Of a DNA stretch of 54,572 nt, positions 1-10,537 are shown in pieces. The notes under the pieces were generated by a model that did not search any database, had not been told where the DNA came from, and saw only the letters and a program-made list of their open reading frames with translations. The stretch comes from Chara braunii (Eukaryota > Streptophyta > Charophyceae > Charales > Characeae): NCBI GenBank assembly GCA_003427395.1, contig BFEA01000254.1:86568-141139 (forward strand), written 5' to 3'. A program made the translations under genes and the position numbers. Positions within the stretch are counted from its first letter, which is position 1; every line of letters starts with the position of its first letter.

Positions 1-59
1 ACACAGAGCCAACGTTCAAATCAGAGTGAATCTTCCGCGATAACGCGGAAGATTCATTC

Positions 60-71
60 TCATTTCAACGT

Positions 72-122
<51 letters not shown>

Positions 123-176
123 CGTCGGGCCAGTGTCTGACTTAGAGTTTGGTGCACCAAAGTCAGCGTCAGACAC

Positions 177-211
<35 letters not shown>

Positions 212-327
212 CGTGAGCCAGTGTTTGACGCTGAGTTTGGTGCAGAGAGAGAGAGAGAGAGGGCGTCAGCCAGTGTCTGACTCCGAGTTCGGTGCACCAA
301 ACTCGGCGTCAGACACTGGCTGATGCC

Positions 328-393
<66 letters not shown>

Positions 394-400
394 CCCCCCC
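60..400. repeat. GA/CT microsatellite with embedded palindromic hairpins
   Basis: Runs of (GA)n and then (CT)n are interrupted by three related copies of an arm of about 35 bases containing CCAGTGTCTGAC. Two copies are paired head to head around the self-complementary core GGTGCACC (centres near 154/155 and 294/295). The 244-345 segment is therefore a near-perfect palindrome of about 50 bases per arm, with GA on one side and CT on the other. The middle copy (209-244) is unpaired. ORFs read here are low-complexity artefacts. Confidence 0.9.
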
Positions 401-550
401 AGCTGCACCTGTTTCTTTTTCGTTTGTCACTTCACATTTTCATTGTTTTTTTTTTTTTTTTTGTGCCCGTTTTTTGGGGACTCGCGGTCGCACGTCGGTG
501 GGTACCCCGCCCGATGAGGCGCGTTAACGGGTGCGGCTTTTTCAAGCTGG

Positions 551-570
551 GCGAGGTACTGGTGGTTTAA
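551..570 (+). mobile_element. Solitary right end of the ACCACCAG/TTAA element family
   Basis: The segment ends in AGGTACTGGTGGT followed directly by TTAA (567-570). This matches the right end of the complete copy at 40338-40628. No matching left end (ACCACCAGTAC) is visible upstream, so this looks like a truncated copy. Confidence 0.5.
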
Positions 571-1250
571 GCACGGTCCAATCTGATTGAACCTCTATAA
601 CAGGGATGAAATCCGATGGAGTTGTGAGAAGCGGGCTTAGAGTGTTAGGAGAATGACAAACTCGCTTGAGTAATGACAACCTGCTTGAACTAGTGAAACA
701 ATGTCTTTTGTTTTATTCTTTTTTTTTTTTATTCTGAACTAATGACATTTGCCCCCTTCCTTCTCGTCAACCATGAAAGCATAACCTATGTTATGTCTGA
801 GCTTACCTCCCTTGCACCTTTTGCCTGAAGTGTGTCTTTACAAAAGCTGCTATTTAAACTTCAACCTCAGAGTCGGAAGGATACACATAAGAATGACGGA
901 ATGTGTCTAGTTCACCCGGATGTGCGACCAACGAGACTCGTGGATCTGGTTGTCTTCTTGTTGCGCAACATTGGGGTGGAAGGTAACAGTTTGCTAATGC
1001 AATCACCACGTGGGTCATTCACTACCGCATCAACAGGCAGCGGGTGGAATCGGCTCGTCTTCCCCTCAGGCTTTGCCAAAGAGAAAGTTCCCAATGGAAT
1101 GAATACCTAATAAGTTAATAATAACAGAGGCAGAATAATAATTTTGTGCTTTGTTCAAATAAATGCAGATAGCTGACAGACCAGATTCAATCGAATCCCA
1201 CAGTGCTGTCACCAAACAGGCTCCCAACTGAAGCCCACTATCACCCTATT
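571..1250. other. No recognisable gene
   Basis: Mixed-composition DNA with short T tracts. One open frame on the plus strand (832-1110, 92 codons) matches no family I know and has no supporting promoter or splice context. I see nothing to annotate as a gene. Confidence 0.5.
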
Positions 1251-1252
1251 CA

Positions 1253-1314
<62 letters not shown>
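1251..1314. repeat. (CT)n microsatellite
   Basis: A nearly uninterrupted CT dinucleotide tract of about 60 bases, resembling the tract near 340-390. Confidence 0.95.
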
Positions 1315-1316
<2 letters not shown>

Positions 1317-1319
1317 CAT

Positions 1320-2435
1320 CCATCTTTATCTCAAACTGTTCATGAGGGATGGAATGGAGATGGCTCTGTTTGAGGACCAAACCTGTCCACTATCATCCCT
1401 TTGGGTGCTTGTCAGGCACGCGCCCTCCCCTGAAGACCGATCAATACAATGTCCAATCTTGAGAGCATCCAACTCCCTAGTGATTGATTGCACACGTGAT
1501 TCCACGTAATAATTGACGTTTTATCACGGGGTAATCAGACTGCTCCGCCATCCCTTTTCTTCGAGCCATAATGTAGAACGAATTTTGACAGGAATGTGGT
1601 CCTTTCTCACAGGTACTTTTCTAAACACATCTGACCTGGATGAATCTGACGGCAATCGCATTCAACGCTCAGCGGAAAAAGTCCTATTGTAAGCATGCGG
1701 TGGGTCAGGTTGTCTTGTCTTGTTTTCCTACCCCTTGTGCCCTCTTTTCTCTACCTGCCCAGTCCCTCCACTTAGTACTCCCACTTCTCTCTCCCTCAGT
1801 GCAATTTCCCTTAGTCTGGCCGGTGAGGATCAGACCTCTTCCCCAGGTCTCTTGTTGTTCCATGACCCATAGTCCATACCTGGAATCTTCTGCTGCCTCG
1901 TTCATCACCTCTTTTCTTAATAACAAGAAGCTGCACCCTTCAGGCTCCCAGCCCGTGCCCGCCTTCTCCAGGAAAAAATGAAAGGGCGCCATGAGTGCAT
2001 GCAAGTCAGTATTCAAAGCCACTGACCAAGGCTGGCAAGCTTGCAAGTGCGGCCATCTCAAAGTGGCGTGCCGTTTTCAGCCCTTTCGGAGTGGCCTGCT
2101 GCGTTTGCAACTAGCCCATGACCAAGGGGCTCGTTGGACACTCCTTGGGGCGTCCTCGGGCCGGAAGGAAGTTTCGATCGGGGTTTTGAAGGAAATTCCC
2201 ACCGTCGTTCCACCTATCCTCGGGGTGGTCTCCCAAGGATAATTCCTTTTAGCCCCTATTTTCATAATATTATAGTCGTACGCGAGGGGGTGCAATGCCT
2301 TGGTTCATTGGGTGATGTCTGTCTCGCTACGGTGTGGTCTAGCTGCCGAAGGCGGGAAATTTTGAAAGGCGCTGGCTAGTACGAACACTGAAGTTCAATG
2401 GCCAAACTTGGACGGGACGGAACCACTTCCTTTTT
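1320..2435. other. Unassigned DNA upstream of the reverse transcriptase relic
   Basis: Overlapping frames are open on both strands (113 codons plus, 118 codons minus, around 1640-2061), but neither resembles a known family. The part nearest 2436 may hold the decayed N-terminal region of the neighbouring reverse transcriptase, since such proteins usually have 100 or more residues before the point where similarity becomes visible here. I could not identify those residues. Confidence 0.35.
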
Positions 2436-2983
2436 CTTGCGGATCGAGCTAAACAGGCATTAGCTAAAATCGTTCTACACCCGAATGGGAAGCCCGTTTT
2501 GAACCTCACTCTTATGGATTTAAGCCAGGACGTAGTTGTCAAGATGTCGTGGAAGCTCTGGCTAGAGCCATTAGAGCCAAATATGTGCTTGACGCCGACA
2601 TTGCGAAATGCTTTGATCGAATCAACACTTCGTGCCTCTTGGAAAAACTAAACGCATATCATGTTATGAGGAATCAGATTAAGGCCTGGTTGAAAGCATA
2701 CATTATGACTGGATTCGGCCTTCGGCCGCCTATAACTATATATAACTATAGCGAGCCTCAAGTTATATCGCCTTTACGGACCAACATTACTTTGCACGGA
2801 ATGGAGAATGCTTTGAATGAGTGGGCTCAGCAATAGGCGGCCGAAGGCCGAGTTATCCTAGTAAGATACGCCGATGATTTCGTTGTTCTTCACAAGGCTT
2901 GAACAGTTGTTCAGGGCGCTCAAGGGTTCCTATCACAATGGCTCCAACCCATGAGCCTGCACTTTGTGCCTGATCAAACTCGC
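2436..2983 (+). pseudogene. Group II intron-type reverse transcriptase/maturase relic
   Basis: Intron-encoded proteins of this class (LtrA-like) help splice and mobilise group II introns. They are typical of bacteria, mitochondria and chloroplasts. In one frame from 2489 onward I read YGFKPGRSCQDVVEAL (from 2513), then YVLDADIAKCFDRI (RT motif with the first catalytic Asp). ISPL and LHGMENALNEW follow, in the place of the usual PQGG...SPLLANI block, and then YADD at 2867-2878 with FVVLHK after it. The upstream piece (ADRAKQALAKIVLH, from 2439) lies in another frame, so there is a 1-base loss near 2477-2482. In-frame stops are TAG 2834-2836 and TGA 2900-2902. The N-terminus, thumb/maturase (domain X) and any HNH domain are not visible, and I saw no domain V hairpin. 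It is clearly dead. Nuclear position suggests organellar DNA transfer or an old nuclear maturase copy. Confidence 0.85.
2715..2851. repeat. 19-bp inverted repeat pair inside the RT relic
   Basis: TCGGCCTTCGGCCGCCTAT at 2715-2733 is repeated as its exact reverse complement at 2833-2851. Each arm itself contains the small palindrome GGCCTTCGGCC or GGCCGAAGGCC. Between them lies an AT-rich piece and RT coding sequence. Both arms sit where the RT family sequence is disturbed: before the PQGG region and at the TAG stop. Short GC-rich palindromes of this look are known in several green-algal organelle genomes; that link is inference. Confidence 0.75.
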
Positions 2984-3273
2984 AAAAAAAAAAAAACTTA
3001 AGGCATTGGACCTCCCCGTTTAAAAATCAAATTTCGAATTGGGTGTTGGACGTCATGACGGCAACGCACGGCAGGCGGCATCCATATTGGCAATGGTTGA
3101 AACAGGCTGTTACAGCAGCGTAGTGGAGTCGGCGTAAGTCTAGACAAATTTGTGAGCGCCCCACGAAAGTCCATCACCATCACCTCCTCTTGCCACTGCG
3201 CGTATGTGTGGAGTTAACAATGCAGGGAACATTGTCGGCAACTTGGCGCTGAGGTTACCGTGGTCATGGCGAG

Positions 3274-3795
3274 TTGGTAGGCTGTTGTATTTCGGTGGTT
3301 CATGAGCATTGCGGCACGTGCCGATGGAGGGCGGCAGCGATGAGAGTGATCGAGAAGACGGTCGTGGCAGCAGCCGTGACGGTCGTGTTCTTTCGTTGTC
3401 AGCAAGAGAGGGCATTGGGCATAATGAGAGCGCATATCCTCGCGCGGAGGAGGAAGACGCTTCATCAAGTCCCGGTCGAAGGGCTAGATACTGTGGCCAT
3501 CATCGAGGCTATAGTTCAGGATTGTTGCGCCATGGGTGACAGTGGTCTTCCACGAGCGACGCCGAGGTGGTGGATGAAGGAGGACGGGGGGGGCGTGGGA
3601 GGATTTAGGCAATGCGATGATACGACGGAGAAGTACTTTCAGTAGAATCTATGTATGTCGCCACGTGTCTTTTGGGCGATCACGACTGCACCCAATGTGG
3701 ACGAACGTCCATGGGACGTGCCGTCGATGTCAATGTCGACTGCAGTAGGTGTCGATCCCTCGTCTTCTCTGCTGGAGGCCTTTGATAGAGGTTAG
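3274..3795 (+). pseudogene. Probable PIF/Harbinger-type transposase relic, N-terminal part
   Basis: An open frame of 123 codons ends at TAG 3643-3645 and stays open for 49 further codons to a stop at 3793-3795. The combined reading has the layout I associate with the N-terminal portion of HARBI1-like nucleases. A WWMKEDG segment comes first, then FRQCDDTTEKYF, then after the stop LCMSPRVFWAI, which resembles the 'RMS..F..I' step just before the nuclease core. The catalytic DDE region is not recognisable downstream. A Tourist-like MITE with a PIF/Harbinger-type TAA duplication occurs at 38682-39081. Family assignment rests on short motifs and is tentative; a dead, truncated copy is the likeliest reading. 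Confidence 0.4.
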
Positions 3796-4830
3796 CCATC
3801 AACGATAGAGGATGAACACTTCAACCAGGAGGACAACGACAAACAAAATCACGACTAGGAGCAACAGTGGCAAACTTCAATAGAGATTGGTCATGAACAA
3901 CACGTACGACAGGGCCATAACTCCACGACGACAGTGAAGGTCCACCGAACGGCGCTGAAGGGAGCAAACAGTAGAGGATAGCATACGACACACGCACTCT
4001 AACGGGTTGTACGCCCTTGCTCAACGAGCCGGGACGTAGCCTGTGTGATGGCTCGTGGAGTGGTCAATTGAAGATTTGCTCTTCGCCTGTCGTCTGTCCA
4101 TGATGATGTCCTTCTTTGCGGAGCGTCTCTTGCGTGTGCGTGTAGGCAGCCTGTCGAGGATGCAAATGTGGAAGACGATGAGAAGGACAAGCACAATGAT
4201 GACCAAGAACAGCAACGGCAGCCTTCGAAAGACGTCGGCTATGAACGACATGTGGGGAGGGGCAGTAACTACACCTCGCCCATACGCCTCCAGCAAACGG
4301 TGATGAAAAGAGGGCAGGAAACGACAGACCGAAGAATCCGACGAACACTGTCTTAACGTTGTGTGCCATGGAGCGCAACTGATAATACAAAATTGGGTTC
4401 GCTAAAGTATTCAAATTGTCGACCGTTCAACCCCATTACGTTTGACAGCACGCACTGCAAGGGAGAACACTGGTCGACGACGGCCACGGGGGACGGCCGG
4501 CCACCAATGGTAACCATTGGCGTATGGTTCCTGAAAGCCGAACGTTGAAGACCCAAGATGTATGTGCGCTGCCCGCTATGAACTCCAATGGACCAGCCGA
4601 CAAAAAATTATTGCCGACAACAGGTGTCCTCGCCGCTCCGATTATCACAGATCCTTGACCTCCGAGGGACCTCGAGAGGTACCTTGGGGAAGGCCACGAA
4701 ATGGCTACATCCCCAGGTCAAATTGAGGATTCCCGGAGAAAATGTTTTCACTTGTTTTTTTTTAATCACCGCGGACAGGAGAAATGATAATTTCCTCGGG
4801 GATTTTACACGTTTGAGGAGTGTCTAACAA
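3796..4830. other. Possible further transposon debris, no clear gene
   Basis: Plus-strand fragments are rich in Asp, Glu, Gln and Asn codons (for example around 4160-4300), interrupted by stops and frameshifts. This could be a decayed tail of the element at 3274-3795 or unrelated. I found no catalytic motif. Confidence 0.3.
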
Positions 4831-5690
4831 GCCCCTTAGTCAACAAGCTCTTATTGGTAACGATAAACCCCTTTACTCAATTTACCCCGCACACACGCCT
4901 AAGTACATGCCTATCCATTTCCGAGCTTAAACACGCCCATGGACCTTTGTCCATGCACGTTGTCGGAGGATGAACCCTTACAAAGGTATCTGCTTGGATT
5001 AGTAATGTCGAGTGATCATAGATTGTTTGCGATTTTGTTTTTATAGGTTAAGTTGATGAGGTTGAGATGTCTGCCAAAGGATTTATTCAAACCAAGCTTA
5101 TGACCGGGAGGTTTTTTTTTTTTTTTAATCTAAAATTTGGACGGTCGCCAACGTTCAGAAGTGACGGGTGGTCACCGATGGTATGACCGATTATATTTCG
5201 TTGGAATGCTAAATTTGAACTTGTGTACATAAAATAGGCACATGCGGTTTAACAACCGTGTGGTTCATAGCCTAAATGGTAAAGAAAAATGGTCGCACAG
5301 GGTGTATGGTCGCAGCGTGGAAAATTTGGGCCGCATGTTTGTTTTATTTTATTGAGTTATGTGGGTTTCCTTGCGGAGGTTTGATGCCGCGTCGGAATTT
5401 CAGCAGTGAAACCGTACAAAATGGGGTGTAGCCTGGCGCACAACCCTTTTCCACCTTTCTATATCAGCCTGGAACAATGCTTTGGGCTTTGAAATGGTCC
5501 TAGATGCAGTCCCAGAGGCACGACATCAGGCTAACGGTGAGGCAGAGTGCAACTAACTTTGGCTGTGGTTGTCCTTCTTCTCCCTCCAGCTTCAACCTGC
5601 AGACCAAACTTCATCATCATCCTCTCCTCTTCACTCCAGCAGACCACCAAACTCCCTTTTAGCAGCCTCTCCTCTCACTCGGTGTGATGT
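4831..5690. other. No gene seen
   Basis: AT-rich DNA with short T tracts and stops in all frames. No structural repeat was noticed. Confidence 0.6.
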
Positions 5691-5839
5691 AGCAACTAGT
5701 TTCTCGAGTGAATGAGTGTGACCCAAATCACGAGAAATGTGAGGTAGGTAGGGAAGCAACTTCCTTTTATAGTTACTGGAGGGTGGTGGGCAGCACATCT
5801 ACCCATAACTAGAAGTGAGGTTACATTCCCCTCAACAAG

Positions 5840-5848
5840 TATAAAAGG
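5840..5848 (+). promoter_or_regulatory. TATA-box-like sequence
   Basis: TATAAAAGG lies about 75 bases upstream of the candidate small exon at 5921-6001. It sits between arms of a diffuse inverted repeat (CTCGAGTGAATGAGTG near 5702, partner near 5890-5909). It is a plausible core promoter by sequence only. Confidence 0.25.
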
Positions 5849-5920
5849 CAGTAGATTCCTCAACTGCCTCTTATTGTGTGAGGTGTTGCTCGCACTCATT
5901 TGGTCGAGTGTTTTCCACAG

Positions 5921-6001
5921 ATGCAGAGAGAGATGAGGGAGAAACTGCTAGAGGAGTTGGAGGTCTACAAGAAGTTGAGAGAGTCTAGGGGGGAATTGCA
6001 G
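5921..6001 (+). CDS. Candidate short exon encoding a coiled coil
   Basis: A pyrimidine-rich TTTTCCACAG (acceptor-like) directly precedes ATG at 5921. The frame runs 27 codons, rich in Glu, Lys, Arg and Leu with heptad-like spacing (MREKLLEELEVYKKL), and ends at CAG followed by GTTAGA, a donor-like sequence. A stop follows shortly in the putative intron. Similar charged coiled coils occur in plant gag-like and structural proteins. I cannot find partner exons, so this may be chance or transposon-derived. Confidence 0.2.
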
Positions 6002-6009
6002 GTTAGAGT

Positions 6010-7977
6010 TTGAGGAACGCGAAGGGCGGTCATAACCATAGCAGATGGGACTCGTAGAGATGGTGAACTATACGCATGGCAGGCTATACACTATTTTTGT
6101 GGGGTTGTATTACTAAATGTTGGTGAGGTTGTAGCATTATATTTTTATGAGAGAATATGCTGCCAATTTGTTTTGGCATCGACACAACGGTTTGAGGGGA
6201 GATGATGCTGGATTTTTGGCACAACGGTGATATCCGTTTTTGGGGGCGGATGCACTCCATTAGTCCCCTCCTACTTGTGACCAGAGGAGAGTCGGTATCC
6301 CTCCTTAGTCATTGGCAATCCAACCCTATAGGAAGTGGTATGAGGTGCCCCTCCTCTCACCCGGGGGCGGAAGGTTCCGATCTCAAAATTCGGGCATCTC
6401 CTTTGAATCGTCAGAGTACTCCCTCCTGCAAATATGGATCACTCTGGGTCGATACCAGAGTCAGATCCTAAGCAACAAATCCCCATCGCAGATGCTTTAT
6501 AGAGGGACGTCAACCCTTGGACTCCGAGTGGAATCGGTCATCCCTTCCTCCCTCGCAAAAGTTGCGTAGATGAAATAGGAATAGAGGAGGCAGAGAACGA
6601 GACTCGTTTGGATATGGTATAAACATATAGGTTGTTCGGGATAAAACGGGTAATCCTTCGGATGAAAATTATGTCCATACTAATTTTCTCACTTTGTAAT
6701 CGACAAGGTTATTTTTATTTATTATTCTCCCAATCCAATCTGCATCAAACTCAACCTTTTAAGGCAAACAAACAAGCAAGAAAGTAGATGGAGGAATGTT
6801 CTTGCCATGATAGAACATCTATGGAGAGTATTTTTATACTCCATTGAATCCCTTTTCATACCTCCACATGCATCCAATCAAGAAAAGTAAGAAAATCACA
6901 ATTCCACATTATTGGATTGAATATTTCTCTTTACACCAGAACACACCTTTTCTTTGCCTTTTCAAAGAACAATCAATGAAACAGCTTAAGCACGTGTGGG
7001 TTCATCAGGCCGTGATAGAGTTTGAGTCAAAATTGACGTTGAGTGATAGGCTGATGATCTGACGATGTGGCCCATCCAAAAAAGTCTCGTGATATCCCAA
7101 TTAAACCACTAGTACCTTTGTCGTTTCGAAAAAATGAAGAGCCTTCGACCTTTCAGGAGACCGAAACGAAACGACGGTTATCGATTAAATTTATCAATGG
7201 TCGCCATCACCGAGCCCGACCTCCGAATTCTTTGGGAACTGGCGTTTTCCCTCGTTTTTGAAGCGGCAAAAGAATAAGCATTGTCGACGTCAGACACGTT
7301 TGATCCATAACTCCTCCAACTGCAGTCTTGTGATCAGAGACGGTCTGCCTTTTGCTCGTAGCGACCAATCCAACGAAGCAAACTCAAATCGGATCAACAC
7401 TCAAGGAGGGTGGTCCCAAAGTGAGTCCCTGATGATTTCAGTATCCCAACGAAGTCCTCATTGCGTCCCAATGTTTCAAGGATTTATCCCAAGTTTGCCA
7501 TGAGTCTCAAGTTGCTTAAAAAAAAATTACTTTCGTCATCGTGTGTTGCAAATAAATATCGTTCTACAAAATAATGGAATCTGGTCCCCACTGACATTGA
7601 ACAATATTTCCATCACACCACCCAAAGAGAGGGCGTACCTCGCTAAAACAAATTGGTAGTCTTTCCTCCTTAAAACGGTATGTGGTAAACGCGCAGCAAA
7701 TCGAGCAACATCTCCCCTCAAAATTTATTGTTTTGTCGTCAAAACAAAATCAGTTCTATATCCCTATGGAGTTGTGTTGTTGACATGTCGAAAATTTTGC
7801 AGCATCTCCCTTTAAAAAAAGAAGGTGCAGCCTGCCGCACGTTCACACCACTTTCACATGCTAACGTCGTTGAAATCCTGTTAAAATGACAAAATATTAT
7901 ATAAAAAAAAAAAGCTTAAAAGTTAAAATGTTATTTTCATAAACGGGTGCAGAGCCCTGGTCCCATCATAAGATGCT
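6010..7977. other. No recognisable gene
   Basis: Several 60-90 codon frames are open here (6202-6569, 6844-7503), but none resembles a known family and none shows paired splice signals. Phrases such as GCAGCATCTCCC near 7801 and GCAACATCTCCCC near 7707 resemble those in the degenerate repeat at 16400-16830, so part of this stretch may be old satellite or transposon DNA. Confidence 0.45.
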
Positions 7978-8211
7978 ATGGATGACACCACAGGCATACA
8001 CAACAGCCTAGGGTTGGGCCAGAGTGCCTCCAGTCTCGGATATGAATGCTTCGCTCCTCCTTTTGGTTCCTTGCAGAATTCCACCAGCTTAGCAGACCTC
8101 CAACAACTCCTCCCTGGAAGTGTCGCAGCATCCATCTCCTCTCGCAGCTCTACCTGCAACAGTCAATCAACACTTAAACGACCAGCCCCTCAGCCACCCA
8201 AAAAACTGTCT
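7978..8211 (+). CDS. Candidate exon, unknown Ser/Gln/Leu-rich protein
   Basis: The frame begins with ATG at 7978 and stays open for 78 codons, rich in Ser, Leu, Gln and Pro (ending KRPAPQPPKKLS). CTTCG is then followed by GTGAGT, a near-consensus splice donor, with a stop four bases later. No family is recognised, and the minus strand is also open across the segment. It could be an isolated terminal fragment or chance. Confidence 0.2.
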
Positions 8212-8239
8212 TCGGTGAGTTAGGGCTATGTTTTTGGAA

Positions 8240-8818
8240 GGGCAACGTTTGTTGGTTACCGGCGGGTTCAGTCCCACGACTAAAAAATATCCTTACTCTG
8301 ACGATTTTTCTCGCTTAAAGCCTTAAACTAATAATCTTAGAAATCTGAAATTGTGGTAACTTGTAGATTAGGTCATGCGATCTTTTTAGGAAACATATTA
8401 AAAAAAAAATCAAAGAAACAACTTTCACCTTGAAATAGTTGTTGTGCTGATTCGGCTCATTTTTAAGTTTTGCCACTCTACGATGGGGGGGTGAATGGAA
8501 AAAGTACCCTCACTTCAGTGATTTTTCCAACTTAAAAACATGTGTTGAAATTCTTGAAAATTGATAGGCTCACAGATTACGTTATGATCTTTCCATGAAA
8601 AATGCGTGGAAGAAAAAATACAACGAATTAACGCTGAAATGGTCGCCGCACTAGGCTACCAGAGTGGCCCAGGTCCACTTGCCCGGCCGGGCCAAAAAGA
8701 AATAAAAAAGTATAAAAAATATAAAAAATTGTAGTTTTTATTTTAATTTAAAATTTGGTAAAGATTTTTAATATGACGCTGAGGCGAACATTGTTCGGTT
8801 ATTTTTTTTGCATAACAT

Positions 8819-8862
<44 letters not shown>

Positions 8863-9190
8863 GGCGGAACGTTCCTTGGTCCTTACACCGCCGGGCCGCC
8901 TGGGAAAATAGGGTGACCCGAGCGGCCCGGCTGGTAGCCTAGTCGCCGCACCCATTCGGTGCATTTTTTATTTTTGCCACTCTTTGACGTGTGGACAAAC
9001 GGAAAAAGTACCCTAATGATTTTTCATGCTCATAAAAATGCATTAAAAAAGCTGAAAATTAGAGGGCCGTTAAAAAAAATGATAATAATAAAAAATCGTG
9101 ATTTCTTTCATGAAAATATTACTAAAATTTTTAAAAATTGTTTCAACTGCGAAAAAAATAACGGCGGCGGTTCCAGACATTTTTCTGTGT
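8240..9190 (+). repeat. Degenerate tandem repeat, three units of about 210-230 bp
   Basis: Three successive units share ordered blocks: GCCACTCT, then AAAAAGTACCCT...GATTTTTC, then CTGAAAATT, then a 'GATCTTTCATGAAA' block, then TTGAAATAGT-like sequence. Units start near 8240, 8473 and 8980. The second is split by the MITE at 8651-8942. A diverged copy lies in the opposite orientation at about 40060-40240, so this is a dispersed family. Confidence 0.65.
8651..8942 (+). mobile_element. hAT-like MITE, family 1 (CTAGGCTACCAG ends), copy 1
   Basis: The element begins CTAGGCTACCAG and ends with the exact inverse CTGGTAGCCTAG. It is flanked on both sides by TCGCCGCA (8643-8650 and 8943-8950), a perfect 8-bp target-site duplication, the length typical of hAT elements. 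The arms are GC-rich. The interior is AT-rich with a T tract of about 41. At 292 bp with no ORF it is nonautonomous. Removing it restores a continuous unit of the surrounding tandem repeat, which confirms insertion. Confidence 0.9.
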
Positions 9191-9199
9191 TGGCATTGT

Positions 9200-10140
9200 G
9201 TCGGTTCTCGATACCGTGGTACTGGTGGCCGTCATGAAAATATGCTACCGGTCCCTCAAAGGTTTTTATGGTGGGGAGACTCGTGGTTTAAAAAAGTATG
9301 GGGGGGGCCAACACCACCTCAAATGTGAGGTTGCTGGTGGTGCTGCTGCCATTTTAAACTTTCTTGAAAGTGTGGGGGCACCAACGCGGCCCACGAATCA
9401 TCGCAACGCAGACCCAAGTTCAAATCCATATGCCAACCAGCGCACGCAGCGGCGTGGGCGATTCCACGAAGATGAGTCACGTTCCATTACTCACTAAATG
9501 TGCAAACTGGGAATGAATCTACCTCTTAAACATAGAAAGGTGCATTGTCTCATGTCCTTGGGCTGCAGACACCTTTTTTAGTGGCTATATAGGAGAAGTG
9601 TGTTGCCTAAATTTTGGCACACCGGCATTACTTTTGGAAATGGGTGATGCTGTCAAATTTTCACCGCATCAATAGCTAAAAATTTTGAGCGGAGGTACAA
9701 TCGAAAATTTTCAATACAGTACTTTGTTTTTATTTTTTTTGTGTGATGGAGGTATCGCCGGACGTCGATTGGGCTAGGTTTATACTTGGGCGGTGGTTTA
9801 CAGTCGTGGAGGGAGAAGAAGGACAGGCATAGTTAGGGTTGGGTGTACATTGTCCCACCCTTAGACTAACGCATGCTTGTGGGACCGAGTCTGATACCAT
9901 TTGGTGGAACCAAAGCATCGTTCCAAATTGTTTTCAAGGAAGAGGAAGACGACTCTACCTAGCTTTCTAGCCCGGGCGCTCGGGTCACGCCAGGTCAACC
10001 GGCCGTGCGACCCCCCCGGCCTGGCCCCCGCACCCCCATAGCGCCACCCCCGAAATCCCTTCAATTTTTTTTTTTTGCGCTTTGCCCAGAGGGGAAAAAA
10101 AATTGGCGGCCGCCCCAATAGTTTTTGGGATCTAATAAGC
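9200..10140. other. No gene; GC-rich patch near 9967-10050
   Basis: Non-coding by inspection. A C/G-rich patch starting CTAGCCCGGGCGCTCGGGTC (9969) vaguely resembles the reverse arm of family 1, and another GC-rich patch lies at 11555-11625 (AGCGCCCCGGG...CTAG). They may be ends of an older element, but no target duplication was found. Confidence 0.35.
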
Positions 10141-10209
10141 CCCGTTTTGTAGTTTTTTTTTTTTTTTTTACCTGGGACGTCGATCTGCGTTGATCGATGG
10201 AGTGGAAGT

Positions 10210-10236
10210 CCCAAGATTTTGAATTCGAATCTTGGG
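10210..10236. repeat. Short perfect-looking hairpin
   Basis: CCCAAGATT and AATCTTGGG flank TTGAATTCG, forming a compact palindrome centred on GAATTC. No associated gene is evident. Confidence 0.6.
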
Positions 10237-10460
10237 GATTTACCGCACGGCCCTGCGCCCTCCGCCCTACCCCCCCGCACCAGCTCGTTATTTTTCCGCC
10301 GTTGTTGTGTGGTCATCCGCACCATCGTTATCTTCGCCCTGCCAAGCCATCGTCGTCATCACCCTGCTGCCCTCCGACTCGCCACCGTCATCGCTGTCCA
10401 GCCACGACATCCTACTTGCCCTGACGAAGACTGCCTACGCTGCCATCGCAAACTCTGTTA

Positions 10461-10462
<2 letters not shown>

Positions 10463-10537
<75 letters not shown>

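Noticed and set aside
2998-3183. Continuation of the group II protein beyond 2983
   Set aside because: After the A tract at 2985-2997 no frame gives convincing thumb or domain X residues.
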